From: Methanobacteriota archaeon | Lineage (GTDB): Archaea; Thermoplasmatota; Poseidoniia; Poseidoniales; Thalassarchaeaceae | DNA length: 28,418 nucleotides | Direction of reading: 5' to 3' | NCBI GenBank assembly: GCA_002728565.1 | Contig: PBUX01000064.1 | Span: forward strand, 1 to 28,418 | In this document: piece by piece, positions 7,337 through 15,061 of the stretch | Position numbering within the stretch: position 1 is the stretch's first letter | Layout: the number at the start of each line of letters is the position of its first letter | Notes under the pieces: model-generated | Databases searched by the model: none | What the model was told of the DNA's origin: nothing | Seen by the model: only the letters and a program-made list of their open reading frames with translations | Program-made: the position numbers and the translations under genes

Positions 7337-8518
7337 ATGAGTGAAGACTTTGATCCTACCAAGAAGGATTTGGATGCGGGTTTTGAAGTCCTAGACTCAT
7401 TTGAGCGCTTCAGTCAGAAGAACGACATCTACTCACGGGCATTTTGGGATCCGGAAGTAAGATCAGAGAAGACTGATCGCTTCTTCGAGACCTATCGAAC
7501 TCCACTGAAGGAGTGGAAGTCTGCAGACGGCTTCAGGCAGCGCGATTATGCACTCCGCAACGCTTCCTGGCACCTACCTGACATTTTCGCTGAACTAAAA
7601 GAGGATCAGAACCGTCGAGAGGGTTTCTTGGATCCCTTTACGGTCCACCGACGAGGTCCAGAAGAGTGTGTTGAGGTTGAATCTCCTACTGAAATGAGCC
7701 GTGAGATCAAGCACGTAGCCAAGGTGTTTGGTGCTGATCTGGTTGGGATCACGGCCTACGATGAGCGCTGGGTCTATACTCACGCCTATAGTCGACAGGG
7801 TGAAACTGAGAAGGAACAGGAACTCCCTACCGACCTACCTAATGTTATCGTGATTGTTCAGGAAATGGACAGGGACTTAATAGAGACGGTCCCTTCCGCG
7901 CTCAGCGGCACAGCGACTGGAGTAGGCTACTCGCAAGACACCCTTGTTCTACTTGGGTTAGCTCAGTATGTGATCAACCTCGGATACAGGGCCGTCGCCA
8001 CCATGAACGATACAGCCCTTGCGATTCCCTACGCACTCAAGGCGGGACTCGGTGAATATGGTCGGCATGGCCTACTGATCACAAAGGAGTTTGGTCCTCG
8101 GGTGCGCATTGGAAAAATCTTCACTGATTTACCACTTGCCCATGATTATCCGAAGACTTTTGGTGTCACGGAATTCTGTAAAATCTGTCGCCGTTGTTCT
8201 GATGCATGTCCCGTCAATGCGATTCCGGACGGCCAGCCTTCAGATGTCGTGTACAACAAGTCGAATATTCGTGGCGTTCGAAAGTGGACAGTTGATGCGG
8301 AACCATGCTTCAAGTTCTGGACAAATCAGAACTCGGATTGTTCGATATGTGTCCGAGTATGTCCCTACAACAGGGATCTCACGGGTTTTTGGTCGCGGGT
8401 GTGGTTATGGCTTGCCGGTACCCCGTTACGTCGAATTGCACTCTGGATGGCTGACCTCTTCACGCCCTTTAATCGGGTGAGTCCTAGCGTCTGGTGGCGT
8501 AAAGGAAGACAGTCCTAG
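7337..8518 (+). CDS. Cytoplasmic reductive dehalogenase homologue (RdhA-like, two 4Fe-4S clusters)
   Basis: The 393-residue protein matches RdhA-type corrinoid enzymes along its length. N-terminal phrases are AFWDPEV, ALRNASWH and RREGFLDPF, then EMSREIKHVAKVFGADLVGI and YDERWVYTHAY. The centre has GYSQDTLVLLGLAQYVINLGYRAVA, AIPYALKAGLGEYGRHGLLI and GPRVRIGKIFTDLPL. Two cluster motifs follow: CKICRRCSDACP (CX2CX2CX3CP) and a CX10CX2CX3CP block ending CSICVRVCP, so all eight cysteines are present. Known RdhAs use cobalamin to replace halogen by hydrogen; the related QueG reduces epoxyqueuosine. There is no Tat signal and no RdhB anchor, so it should be soluble and non-respiratory, unlike organohalide-respiration enzymes. 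The C-terminus has a basic, Trp-rich tail. ATG 7337 is chosen because GGGAGA precedes it. The substrate is unknown. Confidence 0.85.
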   Translation: MSEDFDPTKKDLDAGFEVLDSFERFSQKNDIYSRAFWDPEVRSEKTDRFFETYRTPLKEWKSADGFRQRDYALRNASWHLPDIFAELKEDQNRREGFLDPFTVHRRGPEECVEVESPTEMSREIKHVAKVFGADLVGITAYDERWVYTHAYSRQGETEKEQELPTDLPNVIVIVQEMDRDLIETVPSALSGTATGVGYSQDTLVLLGLAQYVINLGYRAVATMNDTALAIPYALKAGLGEYGRHGLLITKEFGPRVRIGKIFTDLPLAHDYPKTFGVTEFCKICRRCSDACPVNAIPDGQPSDVVYNKSNIRGVRKWTVDAEPCFKFWTNQNSDCSICVRVCPYNRDLTGFWSRVWLWLAGTPLRRIALWMADLFTPFNRVSPSVWWRKGRQS

Positions 8519-8595
8519 GAGAACTCAGCATGATCTTGGAGAGATCCTGGGTCTAAGTTTGTCTGTCTGATAGGGCGCTTATTTCTAGGACCAGT
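8519..8595. other. Convergent gap; possible weak terminator
   Basis: Two genes converge on these 77 bases. A 5-bp stem GATCT/AGATC with loop TGGAG lies near 8533-8547, but no uridine tract follows it. I record it as a weak candidate only. Confidence 0.2.
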
Positions 8596-9144
8596 TCACC
8601 ATAGCGCGACATTCACACCCAAGCTGATAACTCTCGGGTTGAGCGCTGTCTCTTCTAGGAAAGTCCAGCGGATCTCGAGTTGTGGGCTAAAAGGAGTACC
8701 AGCAATGCCTCCAGCCTTTATCCCACTAACTATGCTGTAGCCTCGAACAGTTCTGCGCCCAGCAGTTAGCTCGGAGCCAAACATCGTGTTCCTCCAGGCC
8801 AGCCCACCACCTAAGTAGAGTCCACCTGCCGTTGTTCCGGTGTTATATACAGCCTCAAGATTGAACTGGTACTCCTTGAGTTGATTTAGGAACGTGATGT
8901 TACCGCCCGAAAGAAGTTCAACAGTACCACTCGGGAGCACCGGGATACGCATCTGGGCGCCCGCGACCTCACCTGACGGCTGATTATCATATCCCACGTA
9001 TAAGCCAATCGAGACTGGGCTCCACCTCTGGGAGGTGGCTTCCTCCTGCCCACGCCGTTGACCGTTCACACCAAGTGGGGTGATGAGTATCACCAGCATC
9101 ATGATTCCAGTGACTGTGATCATTGAAAACCAGGTTCGTTTCAT
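8596..9144 (-). CDS. Small outer-membrane beta-barrel protein (hypothetical)
   Basis: The 182-residue protein has a signal peptide: MKRTWFSMITVTGIMMLVIL followed by LGVNG and QRRGQEE, with likely cleavage near residues 27-29. The rest alternates hydrophobic and polar residues in strands of 8-12 residues with Gly/Asn/Thr turns, for example GGLYLGGGLAWRNTMFGSEL and FSPQLEIRWTFLEE. It ends SLGVNVALW with an aromatic last residue, the usual recognition signal for the outer-membrane assembly machinery. Its size suggests about eight strands, as in OmpX/OmpW-like or PagL-like barrels, but I cannot assign a family. The start lies 15 bases after the Rieske oxygenase gene, so the two are probably co-transcribed. 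Confidence 0.7.
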   Translation of the reverse strand: MKRTWFSMITVTGIMMLVILITPLGVNGQRRGQEEATSQRWSPVSIGLYVGYDNQPSGEVAGAQMRIPVLPSGTVELLSGGNITFLNQLKEYQFNLEAVYNTGTTAGGLYLGGGLAWRNTMFGSELTAGRRTVRGYSIVSGIKAGGIAGTPFSPQLEIRWTFLEETALNPRVISLGVNVALW

Positions 9145-9159
9145 GCGGTGTCTGAGTCC

Positions 9160-10248
9160 CTATCCAAGGAATGACGCAAGCAGCCGATGGAAATGGTGCG
9201 GGCCTTTCTCACGGCTAGGACTGTATCTCCCACGATCATAAAGTCTAGAGCGCACGCCTTTTTGCGCTGATTCTACGATCTCTTCATCCTCCATCTCAAT
9301 TCTGTAGAGGTTCGATCCCGCGCCCTCGCCGAGTTTACTGGCGTCGGAGACATATGATTGGTAAATGATGCGAGTCGTCGTTGGTCCAATGGGCTGAACG
9401 ATATTCACGGAGATACCCCATAGATAGAAATTCAACATGAGGTTTGGAAAAAGCCAGAAATAATAGCCCGCTATTTGTTTGCCGTAGTCGGGATGGCCTT
9501 TAGGTAAATCAAAAGCCGGTTCTCCGTCCTTTGCTATGCCGATTTGTACGCTACCCCATTCATGTACCTCTGTGTGGTATTGCTCGTAGTCGAGCTTGTC
9601 GCCCAAGCTTCCAGCATGCACATAAGGGACGTGAAAGCCTTCGAGGTAGTTGTCACAGTAAAGTGCCCAATTGGCTTGTATCAGATAGTCCTGTGACAGA
9701 TCCGGACGTGCTTGGCATTTTTCAGGCCGAAGCCAATCCATCCTTTCAGCTACTGGCCGGATCCACTCCCCAAAATCGCACATGGGATCCAGCGATGAAA
9801 AAAAGAATGGCCCCCATTCGTGGAGGGATAAGCTTGGAAGATTGTCTGAATCCGAAGGGAAGTCCTCAGCCTCATCAAACTCAGGCATGAACTTGAAACA
9901 CCCATCGAGATCAAAGCGACGACCATGATAGCGACAACGGAGCGTCTGAAGATGACCTTCACCCTCGACGACAATTGTACCCCGATGGGTGCAGACGTTG
10001 CTTAAGCAATGAGCAATGCCGTCATTACTCCTGGTAAGGACAAGCGCCTCATCAAGACATCCCTCAAGTAACGTGAATGGGATGACATGGCCCGGAGCTT
10101 TAAGCTGTGCGGTGTCTCCGACTAGCTGCCAACTACGCTCAAAAATGCGTTCACGTGCATGATTGTATAGTTCAGGATCGTAATATACGCGAGACGGAAT
10201 TGTTCCCGCCTTACGGATGTCCGTTTCGACTTGCATTGGTGAAGTCAT
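9160..10248 (-). CDS. Rieske non-heme iron oxygenase, alpha-subunit type
   Basis: The 362-residue protein has the two-domain layout of Rieske oxygenases. The N-terminal [2Fe-2S] site reads NVCTHRG (C86, H88) and LRCRYHGRRFDLDG (C105, H108). The C-terminal catalytic domain has NWALYCDNYLEGFHVPYVH with iron-binding H206 and H211, and a later MEDEEIVESAQKGV that supplies the expected carboxylate ligand, in a pattern seen in choline monooxygenase/CntA/GbcA-like members. Such enzymes hydroxylate or demethylate a substrate using electrons from a separate reductase; no ferredoxin or reductase gene is present here. AGAGGGT sits just before ATG 10248 and favours it over GTG 10266. It may share a transcript with the outer-membrane barrel downstream. 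The substrate is not inferable, though quaternary amines are plausible from the family resemblance. Confidence 0.88.
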   Translation of the reverse strand: MTSPMQVETDIRKAGTIPSRVYYDPELYNHARERIFERSWQLVGDTAQLKAPGHVIPFTLLEGCLDEALVLTRSNDGIAHCLSNVCTHRGTIVVEGEGHLQTLRCRYHGRRFDLDGCFKFMPEFDEAEDFPSDSDNLPSLSLHEWGPFFFSSLDPMCDFGEWIRPVAERMDWLRPEKCQARPDLSQDYLIQANWALYCDNYLEGFHVPYVHAGSLGDKLDYEQYHTEVHEWGSVQIGIAKDGEPAFDLPKGHPDYGKQIAGYYFWLFPNLMLNFYLWGISVNIVQPIGPTTTRIIYQSYVSDASKLGEGAGSNLYRIEMEDEEIVESAQKGVRSRLYDRGRYSPSREKGPHHFHRLLASFLG

Positions 10249-10319
10249 TCGACCCTCTGGGTCCACTCTAGTCTGGATATGGCGGTTTCCCGATAGCTCG
10301 ACTCAGAGCTGATGGGATC

Positions 10320-10823
10320 TTACCTAGGGTCGATATCCGCGTATACTCTCGCGTTGCCTGAATCGTCGAATGAAATGACTTGGTATGGTTTCGCGTTAGG
10401 TCCTTCCATTCCAGGAGATCCGATTGGCATTCCTGGGACGGCGATTCCTGAGATATCTGGTTGCTCGGCTAGCATTCGCTTGATTTGATCCACTGGGACA
10501 TGCCCCTCTACCACATAGCCCTCGACCAGCGCTGTGTGGCATGAGGATAGCCCGACCGGCACACCAGCATCTTGCTTGATAGACATCAAATCTCGGAGAT
10601 TCCTACCTTCAACACTGAAGCCGGCTGCTTGCAGATGTTCAATCCAGCCATTGCAGCAGCCACACGATGGTGTCTTATAGACCAGAATGTTGGGCATACT
10701 CTGTGCTGAACTTACAGGAACTTCAGCGACAGTAGTCTCAGCCATGGCTCCCGCCTCCGCTTCCGCGCATCCTGCTAGAGAGATCAACAGGAATGCAGTA
10801 GTGAAGGTCGCGTGCTTAATCAT
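10320..10823 (-). CDS. DUF411 domain lipoprotein (putative metal-binding protein)
   Basis: The 167-residue protein starts MIKHATFTTAFLLISLAGC, a signal peptide ending in a lipobox with C19 as the lipidated residue. A short Ala/Glu-rich linker leads to a DUF411 domain from about residue 43: ILVYKTPSCGCCNGWIEHL (C54, C56, C57), a conserved GLSSCHTALVEGYVVEGHVP block with a further Cys/His pair, then GIAVPGMPIGSPGMEG. DUF411 proteins are thought to bind copper or similar soft metals in the periplasm and are often found near copper-resistance genes; no such gene is seen here. GGAG lies eight bases before the ATG. The gene is 71 bases upstream of the Rieske gene on the same strand, so it may lead that transcript. 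Confidence 0.88.
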   Translation of the reverse strand: MIKHATFTTAFLLISLAGCAEAEAGAMAETTVAEVPVSSAQSMPNILVYKTPSCGCCNGWIEHLQAAGFSVEGRNLRDLMSIKQDAGVPVGLSSCHTALVEGYVVEGHVPVDQIKRMLAEQPDISGIAVPGMPIGSPGMEGPNAKPYQVISFDDSGNARVYADIDPR

Positions 10824-11023
10824 GGCCCAGTCTCCGATGTTTTAACTTGATTTTCCAGATACACATTGCGTTAACACAAGGTCCGTGGCCAGACCTTTCC
10901 TGTAGATGAGCCTGGGTTCAGGTGAAGAAGGATGTTTTATCTCATCCTGGGGTTTGGTCTGTTTGTCTGAGGTACACACTTATTCACCCTTGCCGAGTGC
11001 TAGCCCTAGGGCAACTTACGCAG
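10824..11023. promoter_or_regulatory. Divergent intergenic region, DUF411 gene / S41-like operon
   Basis: These 200 bases separate the leftward DUF411 gene from the rightward five-gene group and should carry both promoters. An in-frame ATG at 10922 could extend the rightward product by 34 residues, but it would bury the lipoprotein signal. I saw no clear operator, and no promoter strong enough to place. Confidence 0.35.
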
Positions 11024-12634
11024 ATGAATATGTTACAGAAGTTACTTGGGTTCAGTTTTCTCGGTCTTACTCTAGCCGTTATAGGGTGTTCGGAAGCCGC
11101 TTTTCCCAAGGCCGGTACCCCGGAACTCCGGGCGGAACTCTTCGACACTATTATCGCGCGTACCCAGCGGCGAGAAGCGTTCTCACCAGTCAAGAATGAG
11201 CGCTTAGACTTCGATCCGATTCAGGAAATGGGGCGCTTACGCGATGTAGTGGTATCCGCAGATACTGAGCAAGATTTGTATTACGCTCTTGCTCGGCTTA
11301 GTCATGCACGCCGAGACCGCCATTTAGATCTCTACCTCGTGGCTGGAGGTCTTGAGCTTCCCGATAGCGCTGGATTAGATGTATTAGATGGAGAGTCGAT
11401 CGAGCCTGCACAGGCACCGGTAAGGATTTTTCCGGACTATTCGGACGAGAATGCTGGTTATTTCGTTGGAGATCGAGCTATTGATCCACGTTGGCCGGAA
11501 TTGCCTGCGATTGGAGACCAAATTCTGACGGTTAATGGAATGCCAGTCGATGCTTGGCATGACTCTGCTACAGCATTTATGAGGTATTCCACTTCAATTG
11601 CATTACGCTGGAAGCTTGCAGAAGCGATGACACTATCGACAGCCGCCTTCCCAGGATATTTGCGAACTAAGGAATTGACTCTAGTTACTCGGTCCTCTTC
11701 TGGCACTGAGTCCACATACTCATTGCCCTTTAGAGATCCAAGCGACCTCTCATGGGCTGGCACCGGAGACCCGAACTATCCGAGTCTAGTACTGGAATTG
11801 AGCACTCCCACGTTCGATTTGTTTGTCCCTGAAGACGGTCGCCGCTTTGTCGTTCTCCTATGGAGGGGATTCCGCGACACGATGGTCCCCGACGTCGATG
11901 CTTTAGTCGAATTTGCTGAATCCAGGGGATTGTTGGATCACACATTGGTTATGGATGTCACTCGTAGTCGAGGTGGATCCCTCGGAGCTTATGCGATGCA
12001 GAGGCTTCAGCCGCGTCCTTTCAAGACGACGTTCGGAAACCTGAGGATCAGTGACGTGACTGAACCTTTTATCGAGGACAAACAAACCGATTTTGCGGCC
12101 CGTAACATCAATGATGGTGGGGTTCCTGAGACAATTGACGATGGAAACTGGTTGATTTCATGGCTGGAGGATGACGTTCTCAGCGCGCTTAGCCGAGGGG
12201 AACCGTATAGCTCAAGTGTGCCATTCAAGCTGGCCCATGCACCAAAGGATTCTGACGGAATACTTCAGCCTGCTCCAAAGCACTTTCGCGGGCCCATAGG
12301 TATCATTTCTGGGCCGAGCGGTGGTTCCCACCTTGATCAGTTCGTGTCAATCATTGTAGACAACGGCTTGGGGCCAGTGGTTGGGATGCCTCCGGGGGGC
12401 TATTCGAATACGTGGGAATGGGAAGAGGTTTTGAGTTTTCCTGGTACCGACCAACCGGTGGTCGCCTTCATGTGGAATATCGGGCACACAATTCGGCCGA
12501 ATGGGGAAATCGCGGAAGGGAATCCGGTGGCAGTAGATGAGTGGATTCCGCTTACAAGTACAAATGTGCAAACGTATTATTCTGAAATGCTAGAGCGTGT
12601 GCTCGCCCTCCTCGAGTCTCCCTATACCCGGTGA
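11024..12634 (+). CDS. S41 peptidase-like lipoprotein with PDZ-like region
   Basis: From ATG 11024 the 536-residue product opens MNMLQKLLGFSFLGLTLAVIGC, a signal peptide with lipobox VIGC (lipidated C22). The mature protein has a helical N-region with TEQDLYYALARLSHARRDRH, a PDZ-like segment around PAIGDQILTVNGMPVDAWHD, and a C-terminal domain with S41 (C-terminal processing protease) topology: VVLLWRGFRD, LVMDVTRSRGGSLGAYAMQRL (where DLRGN.GG is usual) and GPIGIISGPSGGSHLDQF (where the catalytic Ser lies in S(A)S.SE). The Lys expected after VGEKTFGKG is not seen; the sequence reads VVGMPPGGYSNTWEW. It may therefore use a tricorn-like arrangement or be non-catalytic. It overlaps the transporter gene by GTGA. 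Confidence 0.65.
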   Translation: MNMLQKLLGFSFLGLTLAVIGCSEAAFPKAGTPELRAELFDTIIARTQRREAFSPVKNERLDFDPIQEMGRLRDVVVSADTEQDLYYALARLSHARRDRHLDLYLVAGGLELPDSAGLDVLDGESIEPAQAPVRIFPDYSDENAGYFVGDRAIDPRWPELPAIGDQILTVNGMPVDAWHDSATAFMRYSTSIALRWKLAEAMTLSTAAFPGYLRTKELTLVTRSSSGTESTYSLPFRDPSDLSWAGTGDPNYPSLVLELSTPTFDLFVPEDGRRFVVLLWRGFRDTMVPDVDALVEFAESRGLLDHTLVMDVTRSRGGSLGAYAMQRLQPRPFKTTFGNLRISDVTEPFIEDKQTDFAARNINDGGVPETIDDGNWLISWLEDDVLSALSRGEPYSSSVPFKLAHAPKDSDGILQPAPKHFRGPIGIISGPSGGSHLDQFVSIIVDNGLGPVVGMPPGGYSNTWEWEEVLSFPGTDQPVVAFMWNIGHTIRPNGEIAEGNPVAVDEWIPLTSTNVQTYYSEMLERVLALLESPYTR

Positions 12635-13878
12635 GCCTTAAGGGTGAGGTGAGCAGCGACCCAGAGTTGCCCCCGGTTCCGAGTAACCCTGGTCGAGGGA
12701 TAGGTCTGGGTACCCAGATCCTTATCGGTATGGTTGTTGGCGCAGCTCTAGGGGCCTTCCTCGGTGAGCAGGTTGAGGTCATCCAGCCAATCGGCGACTT
12801 ATTCATTCGGGTGCTTGTACTTGCTGCCGTACCGCTTGTCTTCTTTAGCCTGCTTGCTGGTCTGACCGCACTCTCCGATGTCCGCATATTTGGCCGTCTC
12901 GCAGGAAAGATTATTAGCTACTACGTGATCACTGACCTTGTCGCTATCTCCCTAGGGATCGGTGCGATGGCCATCCTCCGTCCAGGAGTGGGCATGCAAT
13001 TGTCGGAGCAGGTTGAGGGACCTGTAGGAGCTATTCCCTCGGTCACTGAGGTGCTCTTGGGGATGGTGCCAACAAACGTATTCCAAGCATTTTCAGAGGG
13101 GAATGTCGTTCAATTGGTGGTGATTTCAGTTCTACTCGGGGTTGCTACAATCCTTATCGGTGGTACCGCAGGACAGCGTCTGGCCAACGCGTACCAAGAC
13201 CTCGCCAGACTCTTTCGGAAGCTTGTTGACTTGATTTTACTGATTGCTCCAGTAGGCATCGGGGTGCTCATGGCCGTAACTGTCGGACGCTACGGTACAC
13301 AGCTTATCGGCCCCATGACCAAATTCCTACTGGGTGTTTGGACGGCTCAATTCGTGGTCTTCCTTGGGTACATGATGCTCCTGCGATTCTTTACTTCTAG
13401 GAGTCCTAGCCGTTTTCTGCAGGACACGGGTCCGTTGTGGGCAACAACAGCAGCGACGACATCGAGTTTAGCCTCGCTTTCAGTTGGACTTGAAGTTGCT
13501 GAGAAAATCTCTTTGCCTCGTGCTGTGTACTCTTTTACCCTCCCGCTTGGTGCTCAACTCAATAAAGACGGCACGTCTGTTATGCTTGGGGCTGTGCTGC
13601 TATTTACGGCTCAGGCTGCTGGTGTGGAATTCGCCCCAGCTGCCTTTCTAACGATTCTGTTAGTTGGACTGCTGCTTTCAGAAGGCTCGGGGGGAATCCC
13701 AGGGGGTGGCTTTGTGATTGCTTTGATTTATGTGCAAGCGTTCAATCTTCCTATCGAGGTTGCTGCGATCGTTGGTGGAATTTATCGGCTAGTAGATATG
13801 GGTAATACAACCGTGAACATCATGGGTGACCTAATCGGAACCTCTATAGTGGCAGAATCGGAGGCAATTCGAACATGA
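12631..13878 (+). CDS. Dicarboxylate/amino-acid:cation symporter (DAACS, SLC1 family)
   Basis: The 415-residue membrane protein has the GltPh fold landmarks: eight hydrophobic segments, helical hairpin 1 ending ATTAATTSSLASLS (about 271-283), the unwound helix 7 motif as NKDGT (311-315, usually NMDGT), hairpin 2 with SGGIPGGG (353-360) and helix 8 with DMGNTTVNIMGD (389-400). The family imports an amino or dicarboxylic acid with sodium or protons. The helix-8 Arg that holds the side-chain carboxylate of aspartate in GltPh (R397 in DMGRT) is Asn392 here, so an acidic substrate is unlikely and a neutral one more so. The GTG start overlaps the S41-like stop (GTGA), and the stop overlaps the next start (ATGA), showing tight coupling. 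Confidence 0.92.
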   Translation: MSLKGEVSSDPELPPVPSNPGRGIGLGTQILIGMVVGAALGAFLGEQVEVIQPIGDLFIRVLVLAAVPLVFFSLLAGLTALSDVRIFGRLAGKIISYYVITDLVAISLGIGAMAILRPGVGMQLSEQVEGPVGAIPSVTEVLLGMVPTNVFQAFSEGNVVQLVVISVLLGVATILIGGTAGQRLANAYQDLARLFRKLVDLILLIAPVGIGVLMAVTVGRYGTQLIGPMTKFLLGVWTAQFVVFLGYMMLLRFFTSRSPSRFLQDTGPLWATTAATTSSLASLSVGLEVAEKISLPRAVYSFTLPLGAQLNKDGTSVMLGAVLLFTAQAAGVEFAPAAFLTILLVGLLLSEGSGGIPGGGFVIALIYVQAFNLPIEVAAIVGGIYRLVDMGNTTVNIMGDLIGTSIVAESEAIRT

Positions 13879-15059
13879 ATTCCCAGGTCAGGGATCTTTT
13901 TCCTGGAGCAAGCGGACAGGTCTATCTCGATGTGTCAGCTCGTGGTCTCATGCCTGAGCCTGTGTCTGCAGCAGTTGAACGGCATATCCACACACGCATG
14001 CACCATGGAGGCGATAAGGACGAATTGCGCGCCGAAGTTGAGCGAGCTCGTCACGCATTTGCAGATCTCGTCAACTCAAGTGTGAACGAGATAGCGATTA
14101 CCAAGAACGTCTCGGAAGGCCTCAATCTTTTTGCCGCAAGCCTGCCTTGGGAGGCTGGAGACAATGTCCTGGTCTGCCCAGAGCTTGAGCATCCCAACAA
14201 CATCTATCTCTGGTTTAATCTCGCCCGATCAAAGGGGATTGAAGTTAGGACAATTCCTGCTGATGAGGGCCGAATGCCGGTCGCAGCGATGTGTGACGAG
14301 CTTGACGAGCGTACACGGGTGGTCACGATGCCCAGTATTTCCTTTGCTCCTGGGTTCCTCACCGATGTAAAGAGCCTAGCTCTGGCTGCGAAACAGGTAG
14401 GTGCTTTGACGCTAGTTGACGCGGCTCAATCAATTGGAGCGATAGACACAGATATTCGCGACCTTGGAATTGATGCTTTAGCAGTGGCTACGCAAAAGTG
14501 CCTATTCTCGCTTTACGGGTTTGGCTTTCTCTACGTACGTCGCGAAGTCGCTGAATCCCTAGTGCCAATCCACGTCGCTCGATACGGGATTGATTTGGGT
14601 GACGCTCATGAGACTGCGTTTACTGAGGATGAGTTGAAGTATCAATCCGGTGCACTCCGCTTTGATCTAGGCAACTACAACTACCTTGGTGCGACAGCGG
14701 TAGCTACTGCACTAGATCTACTTGCGGGCTGGGGCATGAAAAATGTGGAAGCCCATGTCTGTGGTCTTGCATCAGAATTGGCGACCGGGCTACTGGAACT
14801 TGGCTTACCCGTAGCAGGCGGCAGCCCAGGGTCGCATTTAGCACATATTGTATCTGTTGGAGAGAGTGGAGGAGGGCGGCACTATTCGGCTGATGATCCC
14901 GCCATGAATTCTCTTTATGATCACTTGGTAGCTGCGGGAATCAAACTCTCGATTCGTAGCGGCATTTTGAGGTTGTCGATTGGTGTGTACAATCAATCAG
15001 TTGATATAGAGCATGTTATAAAAGCAGCCCGTTCTTGGATTGAAATAAAAGGGTACTAA
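13875..15059 (+). CDS. Class V aminotransferase-fold PLP enzyme (cysteine desulfurase / isopenicillin N epimerase-like)
   Basis: This 394-residue fold-type I enzyme has the class V layout: YLDVSARGLMP at the start, ITKNVSEGLNLFAASL, the PLP-stacking His in ELEHPNN (H106), LVDAAQSIGA (D182, Q185) and the Schiff-base Lys in ATQKCLFSLYGFGFLYVR (K208). It lacks the C-terminal active-site Cys loop that IscS/SufS desulfurases use, so a desulfurase role is doubtful. Epimerase, lyase or transaminase chemistry on an amino acid is possible. The ATG overlaps the transporter stop by four bases, and the next gene begins two bases after its stop. Placement directly after an SLC1 importer suggests it acts on the imported compound. 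Confidence 0.85.
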   Translation: MNSQVRDLFPGASGQVYLDVSARGLMPEPVSAAVERHIHTRMHHGGDKDELRAEVERARHAFADLVNSSVNEIAITKNVSEGLNLFAASLPWEAGDNVLVCPELEHPNNIYLWFNLARSKGIEVRTIPADEGRMPVAAMCDELDERTRVVTMPSISFAPGFLTDVKSLALAAKQVGALTLVDAAQSIGAIDTDIRDLGIDALAVATQKCLFSLYGFGFLYVRREVAESLVPIHVARYGIDLGDAHETAFTEDELKYQSGALRFDLGNYNYLGATAVATALDLLAGWGMKNVEAHVCGLASELATGLLELGLPVAGGSPGSHLAHIVSVGESGGGRHYSADDPAMNSLYDHLVAAGIKLSIRSGILRLSIGVYNQSVDIEHVIKAARSWIEIKGY

Positions 15060-15061
15060 GC

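Noticed and set aside
8533..8547. GATCT/AGATC hairpin between convergent genes
   Set aside because: A five-pair stem with no uridine tract; kept only as a low-confidence note.
10922..11023. Upstream ATG extension of the S41-like lipoprotein
   Set aside because: It would put 34 residues ahead of a clear lipoprotein signal peptide.
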